Shown one piece after another: positions 26,560 through 34,594 of a stretch of 64,000 nt of DNA. Where the stretch lies: the NCBI RefSeq assembly GCF_039645975.1, contig NZ_CP147918.1:1240001-1304000 (forward strand). The letters are read 5' to 3'. This DNA is from Sulfurimonas sp. HSL-1716. GTDB taxonomy: Bacteria > Campylobacterota > Campylobacteria > Campylobacterales > Sulfurimonadaceae. The position numbers and the translations under genes were made by a program. The notes below the pieces were generated by a model. The model saw only the letters and a program-made list of their open reading frames with translations, was not told where the DNA came from and ran no database searches. Every line of letters starts with the position of its first letter. Positions within the stretch are counted from its first letter, which is position 1.

Positions 26560-27518
26560 TCAGCCTTTCTTAAAAAGTAAAATTTTGCAACCGATATAAC
26601 CACAAAACTTATGATAAAAAGTAAAAATGCAAGATAAAAAAGCGATGAAAGCGTAAGACCCGTTGCTTCGCCGAAGTTATTTGCCATAGCGACAGGAATC
26701 GATATTGTCGGGTCGCTAAGTTTTTTGGGCATCATAAATACAGAACCGATCAAAAACGCCACGGCCATCGTCTCGCCCAAAGCACGTCCTAAAGCCAAAA
26801 TTATGGAACCGATGATACCTTTTTTGGAGTATGGAAAGATCACGTCTTTGATAACTTCGAATTTCGTGGCACCTAGAGCGTAGGCCGATTCTTTGAGTAC
26901 GTCCGGCGTCGTTCTCATACTGTCTCTGGTGATGGCTGCCATAAACGGAAGTATCATAACGCCAAGTACGAGCCCCGCCGTTAAAAGGGAAACCTGATAT
27001 CCCCCTACTACTTTTTGTATGATGGGAGCAAAATAAAAAAGTCCCCACATCCCGAATATGATACTAGGAATGGCAGCAAGAAGTTCAATGGCGATTCCGA
27101 CTACATATGAAAGGTTTTTTGGAGCAATTTCTGCCAAAAAAACCGCAATTCCCATAGCGATGGGCAAAGCAAAGACCATAGCGATCAAGGTAGAGAGCAG
27201 AGTCCCCACTATCGGGATCCAGCCGCCAAAGACCGTTTTGGTCAGCGGTTCATCCTCATCCTCGTATGCCGCAAGAATATCGTCTTCGTCGCTAGAAGCT
27301 TTTACCTCTTTTTTTATCGGTTTTGCATCGTTTGCCAAGCTTGATACGCTGTTTTCTATAGGAACCTCTTTATCCCATGCCGATTCTGTCACGAATCCTA
27401 GCCCGTACTCGTCGATAGAAGGCTTGGCGGAGTTGAACAGACTGATAAATATAGATACCAGCAGCACCAATACGAAAGTAGCACTTATGAGTGAGAGGTT
27501 CTTAAAGATTTTTTCCAT
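26556..27518 (-). CDS. pstC: Phosphate ABC transporter permease PstC, acidic insert
   Basis: A 320-residue permease partner of PstA. The transport loop is KESAYALGATKFEVIKDVIF near residues 215-234. Between the first helix (about 8-28) and the second (about 100-125) is a hydrophilic segment of about 45 residues (51-95), Lys-rich and then strongly acidic (SDEDD, YEDEDE), predicted to be periplasmic. I do not recall it in enterobacterial PstC. It follows pstS after a 172-base gap that contains a UUCG hairpin. Confidence 0.94.
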   Translation of the reverse strand: MEKIFKNLSLISATFVLVLLVSIFISLFNSAKPSIDEYGLGFVTESAWDKEVPIENSVSSLANDAKPIKKEVKASSDEDDILAAYEDEDEPLTKTVFGGWIPIVGTLLSTLIAMVFALPIAMGIAVFLAEIAPKNLSYVVGIAIELLAAIPSIIFGMWGLFYFAPIIQKVVGGYQVSLLTAGLVLGVMILPFMAAITRDSMRTTPDVLKESAYALGATKFEVIKDVIFPYSKKGIIGSIILALGRALGETMAVAFLIGSVFMMPKKLSDPTISIPVAMANNFGEATGLTLSSLFYLAFLLFIISFVVISVAKFYFLRKAD

Positions 27519-27649
27519 ACATATACCGATATTTCATAAATTCTAAAAAATGCAATGTATGCACTTTTAAAAATCTATCACTATTATTTGAAATGAAATT
27601 ATAAACTAGTTAAGATACAAGCTTTATTAAACGAGGAGTTTTTTTACAA

Positions 27650-27667
27650 CTTGAACCGAAGTTCAAG
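27650..27667 (-). terminator. cUUCGg hairpin between pstS and pstC
   Basis: On the minus strand, CTTGAAC-TTCG-GTTCAAG folds as a perfect 7-bp stem capped by the very stable C(UUCG)G tetraloop, 24 bases after the pstS stop. No T tract follows (TTGTAAAAAAAC), so it is more likely an mRNA 3'-end stabiliser or partial terminator that keeps pstS transcripts more abundant than pstCAB than a strong terminator. Confidence 0.6.
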
Positions 27668-27690
27668 CTGTTCTTTGAAAAGAAAAGGTC

Positions 27691-28698
27691 TTAGTTGATA
27701 CCTTTTTCCGCCCAGTATTTTCTGATCTTGTTTGTTAATGCATCCGGAAGCGGAACATACCCTAGGTCGCTCGCAAGAGATTGACCGTTTTTGAAAGACC
27801 AGTCGTAAAATGCAGTGACTTTTTTATCCATATCCGCTTTTTCTTTCGGTAAAAGAATGAACGTAGCAGCTACGATCGGATAAGCGCCTTTTCCTTTAGG
27901 ATCTGCGATTACAGCATAAAAATCTTTTCTAGGATCAAGACTTGCTTTTGCCGCCGCTGCTTGGAATGCTTTTAGTTCAGGAGCTATGAACTCACCAACT
28001 TTGTTTTGAACGACAGCCATTTGAAGATTGTTGTTTTTAGCATCTGCATAATCAACATAACCTATAGAGTACGGAGTTTGTTTGATAAGTGCAGCTACAC
28101 CAGTGTTTCCTTTACCGCCGACATGGTGGTCACCCGGCCAGTTAAGAGCTTTTTTAGCACCGTAAGTTTCTTTCCACTTGTTTGATATCTTGCTTAGGTA
28201 GTAAGTAAAGTTAAACGTAGTTCCAGAACCGTCTGCACGGTGAACGAAAGTGATTTTTTCGTGTGGAAGCTTTACGCCATGGTTTGCAGCAGTAATAGTT
28301 TTGTTATCCCAGTATTTGATCTCACCAAGAGCTATTCCTGAAATAGCCGCACGACTTAATCTCAATTTAGGAGTGTTTGGCATATTGTAACTCATAGTGA
28401 TTGCACCGACGACACCCGGGAACTGGTACAGTTTGTCTTTTGCAAGTTTGTTTGGATTTAAAGGCGCATCTGAACCTGCAAAATCAACAGTTCTGGCTTC
28501 TGCATCTTTTATACCTGCAGAACTACCTTTTCCGATATAATCGATCTCGGTTCCAGTCGCTTTATGATAAGCACCTATCCATGCCTGATAAACACTGTAT
28601 GGGAAAGTAGCTCCGCTACCTTTTAGATCTGCAGCAGATACTGAACTAGTTGTAACCATTAACGCAGCTAATGGTGCTAATAACGCAAGTTTTTTCAT
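27691..28698 (-). CDS. pstS: Phosphate-binding protein PstS
   Basis: A 335-residue periplasmic protein with a cleavable signal peptide (about 1-22, ending VSA-A). Phosphate-binding motifs are LKGSGATFPYSVYQAW near residues 25-40, GKGSSAGI near 56-63, and DGSGTTFNFTYYL near 155-167. It delivers phosphate to PstCA. It is the first gene of pstSCAB-phoU. The upstream region holds an 11-bp spaced direct repeat that is a candidate operator. Codon use is rich in favoured codons, consistent with high expression. Confidence 0.96.
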   Translation of the reverse strand: MKKLALLAPLAALMVTTSSVSAADLKGSGATFPYSVYQAWIGAYHKATGTEIDYIGKGSSAGIKDAEARTVDFAGSDAPLNPNKLAKDKLYQFPGVVGAITMSYNMPNTPKLRLSRAAISGIALGEIKYWDNKTITAANHGVKLPHEKITFVHRADGSGTTFNFTYYLSKISNKWKETYGAKKALNWPGDHHVGGKGNTGVAALIKQTPYSIGYVDYADAKNNNLQMAVVQNKVGEFIAPELKAFQAAAAKASLDPRKDFYAVIADPKGKGAYPIVAATFILLPKEKADMDKKVTAFYDWSFKNGQSLASDLGYVPLPDALTNKIRKYWAEKGIN

Positions 28699-28744
28699 TT
28701 GATGTTACCTTTGTTTAATTTTGATAGCGGTATCTTAAACTGTT

Positions 28745-28765
28745 TTGATTACAAGTTGATTACAA
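28745..28765. promoter_or_regulatory. 11-bp-period direct repeat, candidate phosphate operator
   Basis: TTGATTACAA occurs twice (28745-28754 and 28756-28765) with an 11-bp period, between divergent pstS and the small-ORF pair. Tandem 11-bp repeats are the layout of PhoB-class binding sites, although the bases differ from the E. coli box. On the minus strand a -10-like TAAGAT lies 7 bases downstream for pstS. On the plus strand the second repeat is itself a -35-like TTGATT spaced 17 from TATAGT. Confidence 0.55.
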
Positions 28766-28784
28766 AGAGAGTAAATGATATAGT
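28756..28784 (+). promoter_or_regulatory. Promoter of small-ORF pair
   Basis: TTGATT (28756-28761) and TATAGT (28779-28784), 17 bases apart, form a near-standard sigma-70 promoter reading toward the 31-residue membrane protein at 28809. The -35 lies inside the direct repeat upstream of pstS, so one regulator could affect both directions. Confidence 0.5.
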
Positions 28785-28808
28785 TAGAGTAAAAAATCAG
28801 GAGTTCCT

Positions 28809-28904
28809 ATGGATGAAGCATCTGCTGTAGGTGAAAATATTATACTTTTTTTGGTAATACTGGGCATTGTCGGTATAATACTCACTAGAAAAAAAGACAA
28901 ATAA
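28809..28904 (+). CDS. 31-residue single-helix membrane protein
   Basis: ATG GAT GAA starts a 31-codon frame with a CAGGAG ribosome site, ending in TAA at 28902-28904. The product has an acidic N terminus (MDEASAVGEN), one hydrophobic helix (about 11-25) and a basic tail (TRKKDK), a typical small inner-membrane protein that would follow the positive-inside rule with its C terminus in the cytoplasm. It is followed after 1 base by a 69-codon gene, and it diverges from pstS. No function is known to me; the pairing suggests a two-gene operon. Confidence 0.6.
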   Translation: MDEASAVGENIILFLVILGIVGIILTRKKDK

Positions 28905-28905
28905 G

Positions 28906-29115
28906 GTGACAACAGTGAAACAAAGTCAGATAGATAAAAACTGGTTTATTGTATTTAGCGTAATGTTCATATTCGGCATCGTCTGGGCTATGATCGGTGA
29001 CAGCAGTGCAAAAATAGTATTTGCGGCTCTTTCGTTCGGGCTTTTCCTGCATTCGGGTATAAAAATGGAGCTAAACGCGCGTCATGCGGCTCATAGTGAG
29101 GGTGCACACCACTAA
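28906..29115 (+). CDS. 69-residue two-helix membrane protein
   Basis: A small protein with two predicted membrane helices (about 12-30 and 33-50) and a His-rich tail (ARHAAHSEGAHH). It starts with GTG at 28906; a second GTG at 28915 is better spaced from AAGGTG and may be the true start. It directly follows the 31-residue membrane protein. I do not recognise the family. Its place between pstS and a second Pit transporter hints at, but does not show, a phosphate link. Confidence 0.65.
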   Translation: MTTVKQSQIDKNWFIVFSVMFIFGIVWAMIGDSSAKIVFAALSFGLFLHSGIKMELNARHAAHSEGAHH

Positions 29116-29139
29116 GGACATCTTCTTCTAATGATCTTC

Positions 29140-29162
29140 GTTCCTAACTTTTGGTTGGGAAC
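29140..29162. terminator. Bidirectional hairpin between convergent genes
   Basis: GTTCCTAAC-TTTTG-GTTGGGAAC pairs over 9 positions with one G-U wobble, between the convergent 69-residue membrane protein and the HIT gene. It has no long T tract on either side, so termination strength is uncertain. Confidence 0.5.
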
Positions 29163-29164
29163 AT

Positions 29165-29659
29165 CTATCTAATGTACTCTGCCACTAACTCTTTTATACG
29201 CTTGTATATCTTCTCAAAATCGGTCGAATAGACTCTCGTATTTGCGATCGATGTAATAAAATTGGTATCTCTTTGCCATCTTGGAACAAGATGCATATGG
29301 ATATGCTCGGCTATTCCCGCTCCCCCGCTCTCGCCAAGATTCATCCCTATATTTACGCCTTGGGCATTAAATCCCTCTTTTAAAAGTCTTACCGATTTTT
29401 GAGCCAGATCACTCATATGCAGCCATGTTTCGCCGGGCAGGTCTTCGAGTTTGTCCGTATGAAGATGGGGAATGATCATAAAGTGCCCCGGAGTGTAAGG
29501 ATATTTGTTCATGACCATGAAGCAGTGCTCATCGCGGTGCAGAACATGCAGATCGGCATCATTTCGTTCATGCTCGCTTATATGGCAGAACACGCAGCCT
29601 TCTATGCGTTTGCCGCTGATATATTCGCTTCTCCATGGCGCATAGATTATATCTTTCAA
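29165..29659 (-). CDS. HIT-family nucleotide hydrolase/phosphorylase
   Basis: A 164-residue histidine-triad protein. The catalytic motif is H119-I-H121-M-H123 within AEHIHMHLVPRW, and an N-terminal CVFC pair may bind zinc. NKYPYTPGHFMIIPHLH is the central beta-hairpin of Ap4A-phosphorylase-like members. It probably cleaves AMP from dinucleoside polyphosphates or other AMP conjugates. The start is TTG at 29659 with a clear AAAGGAG site. It is transcribed alone and diverges from the second Pit gene. Confidence 0.9.
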   Translation of the reverse strand: MKDIIYAPWRSEYISGKRIEGCVFCHISEHERNDADLHVLHRDEHCFMVMNKYPYTPGHFMIIPHLHTDKLEDLPGETWLHMSDLAQKSVRLLKEGFNAQGVNIGMNLGESGGAGIAEHIHMHLVPRWQRDTNFITSIANTRVYSTDFEKIYKRIKELVAEYIR

Positions 29660-29703
29660 AAAAACTCCTTTTCTACTAAGTTATTTCTGAGTAAAATAAC
29701 CAA

Positions 29704-30747
29704 ATGGATTTAACAACTTCTCTTTTAGCTTTGACAATTATAGCCGTTTTTGTTTTTGATTTCACAAACGGCTTCCATGACGCTGCAGATATGGTGGCGA
29801 CAGCCATCGCCTCGCGCGCGATGAAAAGCAGCGTCGCCATTTTCATAGTAAGCCTCTTTACGTTTTTGGGACCACTTTTGGCGGGCCTTGCCGTTGCGGA
29901 CACTATCGGGACATTTGTAGATATCTCGCATACCGACATCAAGGACGCCCAGTCGCTCGTCATCGCCGCACTTTTTGCCGCCATCACCTACAACATAACC
30001 ACTTGGAAGTTCGGTCTTCCCTCCTCTTCTTCCAACTCGCTCGCAGGCGGACTTGTAGGAGCCGGCTTGTTCATGGTCGACAGCGACAGGATAAACTGGG
30101 GGATCGACTCTTTGCAAAACGGTCATCTCGAGGGCGTCATGAAAGTCGTGACGGGGCTTTTTGCATCTCCTTTTTTAGGCTTTATAGTAGGATTTATGAT
30201 GATGAAGCTTATATTTTTGATTTTTAAAAGGTTTACGATCAAGATAAGAGCACTGTTTGTGGTATCGCAATACTTCAGTGTTGCCTGGCTCGGTTTTTCC
30301 CATGGTGCCAACGATGCGCAAAAAGGAATGGCCATAATCGGTATGATGCTGCTGGCATCCGGCGATACGACACATTTTTTCATCCCTTTATGGGTCGTTT
30401 TACTTTGTACGACCGCCATTACGCTCGGGACGGTGTTTGGAGGATGGAACATCATAAAAACACTTGGTTTTGAACTCTACCGCATCCGTGTCATCCACTC
30501 CGTGGCAAATCAGATGAGCGCAGCAGCCGTCAATACGATAGCGACCGCCATTGGAGCGCCGACCTCGACGACACAGGTGGTGACAGCTACGCTGCTGGGC
30601 AACGGCGCGGCGGAAAAGCCCTCTCATGTCGGCTGGAAAAAAGCCTCGCAGATAATTGCCGGATGGTTCGTGAACGTTCCCGTCTCAATGTCGCTGGGCG
30701 CACTTTACGCATATATCTTAACCCATATTCTAGGAGCTTTTTCATGA
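29704..30747 (+). CDS. pit: PiT-family phosphate transporter (short type)
   Basis: A 347-residue low-affinity phosphate transporter. PiT signatures in the two halves are DFTNGFHDAADMVATAIAS near residue 19 and GFSHGANDAQKGMAIIG near 197, the second with the standard GANDAQ. It lacks the long charged loop of the other Pit in this window. Its stop overlaps the start of a DUF47 PhoU-like gene (ATGA), the usual pit-regulator pair. No clear ribosome site is seen before ATG 29704. Confidence 0.92.
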   Translation: MDLTTSLLALTIIAVFVFDFTNGFHDAADMVATAIASRAMKSSVAIFIVSLFTFLGPLLAGLAVADTIGTFVDISHTDIKDAQSLVIAALFAAITYNITTWKFGLPSSSSNSLAGGLVGAGLFMVDSDRINWGIDSLQNGHLEGVMKVVTGLFASPFLGFIVGFMMMKLIFLIFKRFTIKIRALFVVSQYFSVAWLGFSHGANDAQKGMAIIGMMLLASGDTTHFFIPLWVVLLCTTAITLGTVFGGWNIIKTLGFELYRIRVIHSVANQMSAAAVNTIATAIGAPTSTTQVVTATLLGNGAAEKPSHVGWKKASQIIAGWFVNVPVSMSLGALYAYILTHILGAFS

Positions 30748-31373
30748 TCGGATCTTTCATAAAAAAATACATTTTGCCAAAAGAGGTCGATTTTGTCGCG
30801 TCACTGCAGGAACACTCGGCGATCATACACGACATAATCTCGGATCTGCACCGATGTTTTGTAGATATGGATGCAAAAAGCTGCAGCGCCATCTTGCAAG
30901 ACGAGCATAAAGCGCAGGAGATACGTGAAAAAAATATGAACGAACTTTTAAATGCGTTTATCACTCCCATAGACAGAGAATCCATATACCGTATCATCTC
31001 CCAGCTCGACTGGATCGCGGTGAGCATTAAACATTTTGTACTTGAAGCAAAAGCCTACGATACCCCGCCCTCGAACAATGAATACATAGAGCTTATAAAA
31101 CATATAAAAGAGCAGTCCAACATGCTGAATCTTGGATTTACAAACCTGAGGACTGAAAAGCCTTTCGTGGTCGCTTCAAACGCACAAAGCGTAAGAGACG
31201 GATACGAAGAGCTTGTCGAAGTATACATACAAAAGATGGCGGAACTTTCAAAAAGCAATGACATGAAACGCATATTTACGCAAAGAGAACTGCTCAGTCA
31301 GCTCAAAGAGATCGCCAAACGGCTGCAGATCTGCGCAAACTCTTTAGAAGATATCGTCATCAAGATGAGCTGA
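30744..31373 (+). CDS. DUF47 PhoU-like Pit accessory protein
   Basis: A 209-residue all-helical protein of the DUF47 family (distant PhoU relatives), which regulate the adjacent Pit transporter. It starts MIGSFIKKYILPKEVDFV and contains VDMDAKSC, LNAFITPIDRESIYRIISQLDWI and a final VIKMS, all usual for this family. It is translationally coupled to pit by ATGA. It ends 2 bases from the convergent TRAP gene. Confidence 0.9.
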   Translation: MIGSFIKKYILPKEVDFVASLQEHSAIIHDIISDLHRCFVDMDAKSCSAILQDEHKAQEIREKNMNELLNAFITPIDRESIYRIISQLDWIAVSIKHFVLEAKAYDTPPSNNEYIELIKHIKEQSNMLNLGFTNLRTEKPFVVASNAQSVRDGYEELVEVYIQKMAELSKSNDMKRIFTQRELLSQLKEIAKRLQICANSLEDIVIKMS

Positions 31374-31375
31374 TG

Positions 31376-32656
31376 CTATAAGAACGCAAACACCAGATCA
31401 GGGAAAAATATCACGATACAAAGAGCCGCCAGCTGCAAAAGGATGAAGGGGATGATCCCCTTATATATCTGCAGCGTCGTTATATCTTTTGACGCGCCTT
31501 TTAAAAAGAAAAGTGCAAGCCCAAACGGAGGCGTCAAAAACGATGCCTGAAGGTTAAGCGCTATCAAAACGGCAAACCAGATCGGATCTATGCCAAACGC
31601 ATTCATAATCGGAACGAGAATGGGCACAATAATGAAAGATATCTCGATAAAATCGATAAAGAAGCCGAGAATGAACACGGCGAACATAGATACGGCGATA
31701 AATACCCAAACATTGCCGATATCGTTGCTGAAAAAATCCAGGATCATATCCGTTCCGCCGAGCTCGTTAAAGACGAGACTAAAAGCCGTAGCACCGAAAA
31801 GTATCATAAAGATCATACCTGTCAGCTTTACCGTCTCTAAAGAAGCGTACTTTATCATCTGAGCGTCAAGCGAACGGTTCACGTAGCTTAAAAGCAGCGC
31901 ACCCATCACCCCAAATGCAGCCGATTCTGTCGGTGAAGCGATACCCGCAAAGATGGAACCAAGAACACTCACCATCAAAAGCAAAGGCGGAAACAAGGAA
32001 AAAAGAAGCTCTTTTGGCGAAACTTTTTCATCCGCTTCGTAAACGGGAGCGACTTCGGGCTTGATATAGGAGATAAAGAGGATATACGCCACATAAAGTC
32101 CCACAAGCACAAGCCCGGGAAGTACGGCTGCTTTAAAAAGATCTCCTACGCTCACACTCATCACATCACCCAAGATGATAAGTATGATGGAGGGCGGAAT
32201 GATCTGCCCGAGCGTTCCGCTTGCCGCTACAGTTCCAGCGGCCAGACTTTTATCATACCCCGCTTTTAGCATCAAAGGCAGAGCGATGACGCTCATCATC
32301 ACCACCGATGCGCTGACGATTCCGGTAGACGCGGCAAGCATAGCACCCACAAGTACCACACTTACACCAAGTCCGCCTCTAACACCACGGAAAAGAAGGC
32401 TCATAGAACTAAGCAGTTTCTCTGCCATCATCGACTTTTCTAAGATAAGTCCCATCGCAATGAAAAGAGGAACTGCCATAAGAGTCATATTGTTCATAAT
32501 CCCGTAGATGCGAAACGGAAGGATGTCAAACACTTCAAAGCCCAGCGTAGGGATAAATGCCGCAAAAACGATAGCGACCGTACCGAAAACAAATGCGACG
32601 GGTATACCCAAAAGAAGCAAAACAAGTACGACGGCAAACATCAAAAGCGCTATCAT
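31376..32656 (-). CDS. dctM: TRAP transporter large permease
   Basis: A 426-residue membrane protein with about 12 helices, of the DctM type. Signatures are FVFGTVAIVFAAFIP near the N terminus, ASTGIVSASVVMMSVIALP near 110-130 and GQIIPPSIILIILGD near 150-165. It should use a Na+ or H+ gradient to import an organic acid or similar solute. It overlaps dctQ by 4 bases. The matching DctP binding protein gene is not in the window. Confidence 0.93.
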   Translation of the reverse strand: MIALLMFAVVLVLLLLGIPVAFVFGTVAIVFAAFIPTLGFEVFDILPFRIYGIMNNMTLMAVPLFIAMGLILEKSMMAEKLLSSMSLLFRGVRGGLGVSVVLVGAMLAASTGIVSASVVMMSVIALPLMLKAGYDKSLAAGTVAASGTLGQIIPPSIILIILGDVMSVSVGDLFKAAVLPGLVLVGLYVAYILFISYIKPEVAPVYEADEKVSPKELLFSLFPPLLLMVSVLGSIFAGIASPTESAAFGVMGALLLSYVNRSLDAQMIKYASLETVKLTGMIFMILFGATAFSLVFNELGGTDMILDFFSNDIGNVWVFIAVSMFAVFILGFFIDFIEISFIIVPILVPIMNAFGIDPIWFAVLIALNLQASFLTPPFGLALFFLKGASKDITTLQIYKGIIPFILLQLAALCIVIFFPDLVFAFL

Positions 32657-33138
32657 CTGCTTAGTTCCTCTTTACACACAAGCACCTCTTTGACAGCCTG
32701 CATGATCAAAAAGATAAAACCAAGAGGCATAAGCGATTTGACGATAAAACGGTATGGAAGCCCGCCGGGATCGGATGAACCTTCCATCTGCAAGAAACTC
32801 AGCTCCACAAAATGAAGCCCCTCGTAAACGATCAAAACGGAAAAAGGGATAACGAACAAAAGCGCGGCGATCAGATTGATGATCGTCTTTGTTCTATGGG
32901 AAAAGGAGTTATAAAAGATATCGACTCTGACATGCGCACTTTTTTTAAGGGTGTACGCGATGGAAAAAAGCATGATAAGATCGAAAAGATGCCATTCAAG
33001 TTCCTGCAACGCCGTAGAGCCTTCGGAAAACATATATCTTGCCGTTGCATCATAGACGATCAAAAGCACGAGCAGCGAAAGTACGAATGCTGCAAAATAG
33101 CCTATGTAGAGCGTAAACTTATCTATCTTTTTTATCAT
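32653..33138 (-). CDS. dctQ: TRAP transporter small permease
   Basis: A 161-residue DctQ protein with four membrane helices (about 10-30, 45-60, 85-105, 130-150). The family motif ALQELEWHLFDLIMLFSIAYTLKKSAHVRVDIF lies across residues 40-73. It forms a complex with the DctM permease gene that overlaps it. It lies 9 bases after murF, in the same direction, which makes it part of a long mixed operon. Confidence 0.92.
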   Translation of the reverse strand: MIKKIDKFTLYIGYFAAFVLSLLVLLIVYDATARYMFSEGSTALQELEWHLFDLIMLFSIAYTLKKSAHVRVDIFYNSFSHRTKTIINLIAALLFVIPFSVLIVYEGLHFVELSFLQMEGSSDPGGLPYRFIVKSLMPLGFIFLIMQAVKEVLVCKEELSR

Positions 33139-33147
33139 CGGTTTCTC

Positions 33148-34593
33148 TTATATAAAATTCGGTGCGTCGTTGGCAAACAGGATGATGTCGCCCGCTTTGG
33201 TCTGTGAGCCCAAAAGTTCCTGAAGCTTCATCTTGTCTTTTAATATTATCTTATTGTCGACATCAAGATGTTTGTCGAACAATTTTGCATTGAGAGAACT
33301 TGTGACTATGACGATGTCAAAAACTTTGTTTACCGCTTCGATAAACTTCAAGTTGAGCTCGTCGCTGCTCTCGATGAGTCCCGGTGTTATTATAACCTTT
33401 CTGCCCTGATGCAAAGAGCAAAGACGCACTGCTTCAAGCATTCCGTCAATGTTGCCGTTGTAGCCGTCGTCAAGGATGATCTTTCCGCCCGCGTCTATGC
33501 GCTGGAGTCTATGCTCTACGGGTTGCAGATTTTCTACGGCTTTGACTATCTCCTGGGTACTTAGACCAAGATGCATAGCCACAAGTACTGCCGCATCGAT
33601 ATTGATGGTCTGAAACTCACCGAGTATCTTTGTATGAAGGTTTAAATTTTTCTCATTTGGAGTGTGCAGGACAAATGATGTTCCATCCAGCGTAGCTTCC
33701 ACGTTTGAGATGTTTTCTCCAAAAAATGTCACTTTTTCATGTGCCTCGTCCGTTACGGAGTTATGGATGAAAGCTTTTTGAAGTCTCGGAGATTTCATGA
33801 TCTGCAGTTTTGTGATGATAATGTTTTTCATCGTCTTAAAATACTCCAGATGCTGCGGACCGACCTTGCCTACCACTACCGTCTGAGGTTCCAAAAACTC
33901 CGAGATCACACGGATATCGTCCATCTCTCTTGCCCCTGCTTCGCATACATAGACTTCCGTATCGACCGGTAGAGATTCGTTTATATCTCTTACGATCCCG
34001 CCGATCGTGTTTACACTTCTTGGAGTCGCGTATACCTTGTATTTTTCCGCCAAAATGCTCGCAGTAAAATTTTTTATACTGGTCTTCCCGTAGCTTCCCG
34101 TAATACAGACTATCTGTAGTTTCTCGAGTGATTTGAGCTTATTTTTGGCTTCTTTTTTATACGCGGCGAACAAAAACTTTTCAATAAGCGTAGAGCCGAT
34201 GTATGCCACGGCCAAAGGCATCAAGACGCCGTAAACCTCGCATCCGTGTTTAAGCGTACAAAGAATATCCTGAAACAGCGTCAGCGAGACCAAAAGGATC
34301 AAAAACCTCTTGACTCTCCATGTAAGAACAAGCTTTTTATCAAGACCTCTATGCCACATAAAGATGGACGGCAAAACGGCAAAATAGAAAAATATCGCAA
34401 AAAATTTATCCGTTGCATAGTAGGCGACAAAAGGGATGATGAAATATACCAGATGCCACCAAGTCTTATGGTGATTGAGCACTACTCTTTGGATCTTGTA
34501 GTCGTACCACTGCAGATTTGTTATAAGATACCAGCCAAGTGCCGTCACAAAAAGGACATTTGTTACAAACATGACCAAAACCGTATAATCCAT
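33148..34593 (-). CDS. murF: MurF-type Mur ligase with membrane N terminus
   Basis: A 481-residue Mur ligase that would add D-Ala-D-Ala to UDP-MurNAc-tripeptide. The ATP loop GSYGKTS is at residues 166-172, later DDGYNGNIDGM marks the third domain. The first 150 residues are strongly hydrophobic with four to five likely membrane helices, in place of the usual soluble uridine-binding domain, so the enzyme is membrane-bound. It lies next to ddl, whose product supplies the dipeptide. ATG 34593 follows the hydrolase stop by 1 base. Confidence 0.85.
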   Translation of the reverse strand: MDYTVLVMFVTNVLFVTALGWYLITNLQWYDYKIQRVVLNHHKTWWHLVYFIIPFVAYYATDKFFAIFFYFAVLPSIFMWHRGLDKKLVLTWRVKRFLILLVSLTLFQDILCTLKHGCEVYGVLMPLAVAYIGSTLIEKFLFAAYKKEAKNKLKSLEKLQIVCITGSYGKTSIKNFTASILAEKYKVYATPRSVNTIGGIVRDINESLPVDTEVYVCEAGAREMDDIRVISEFLEPQTVVVGKVGPQHLEYFKTMKNIIITKLQIMKSPRLQKAFIHNSVTDEAHEKVTFFGENISNVEATLDGTSFVLHTPNEKNLNLHTKILGEFQTINIDAAVLVAMHLGLSTQEIVKAVENLQPVEHRLQRIDAGGKIILDDGYNGNIDGMLEAVRLCSLHQGRKVIITPGLIESSDELNLKFIEAVNKVFDIVIVTSSLNAKLFDKHLDVDNKIILKDKMKLQELLGSQTKAGDIILFANDAPNFI

Positions 34594-34594
34594 A

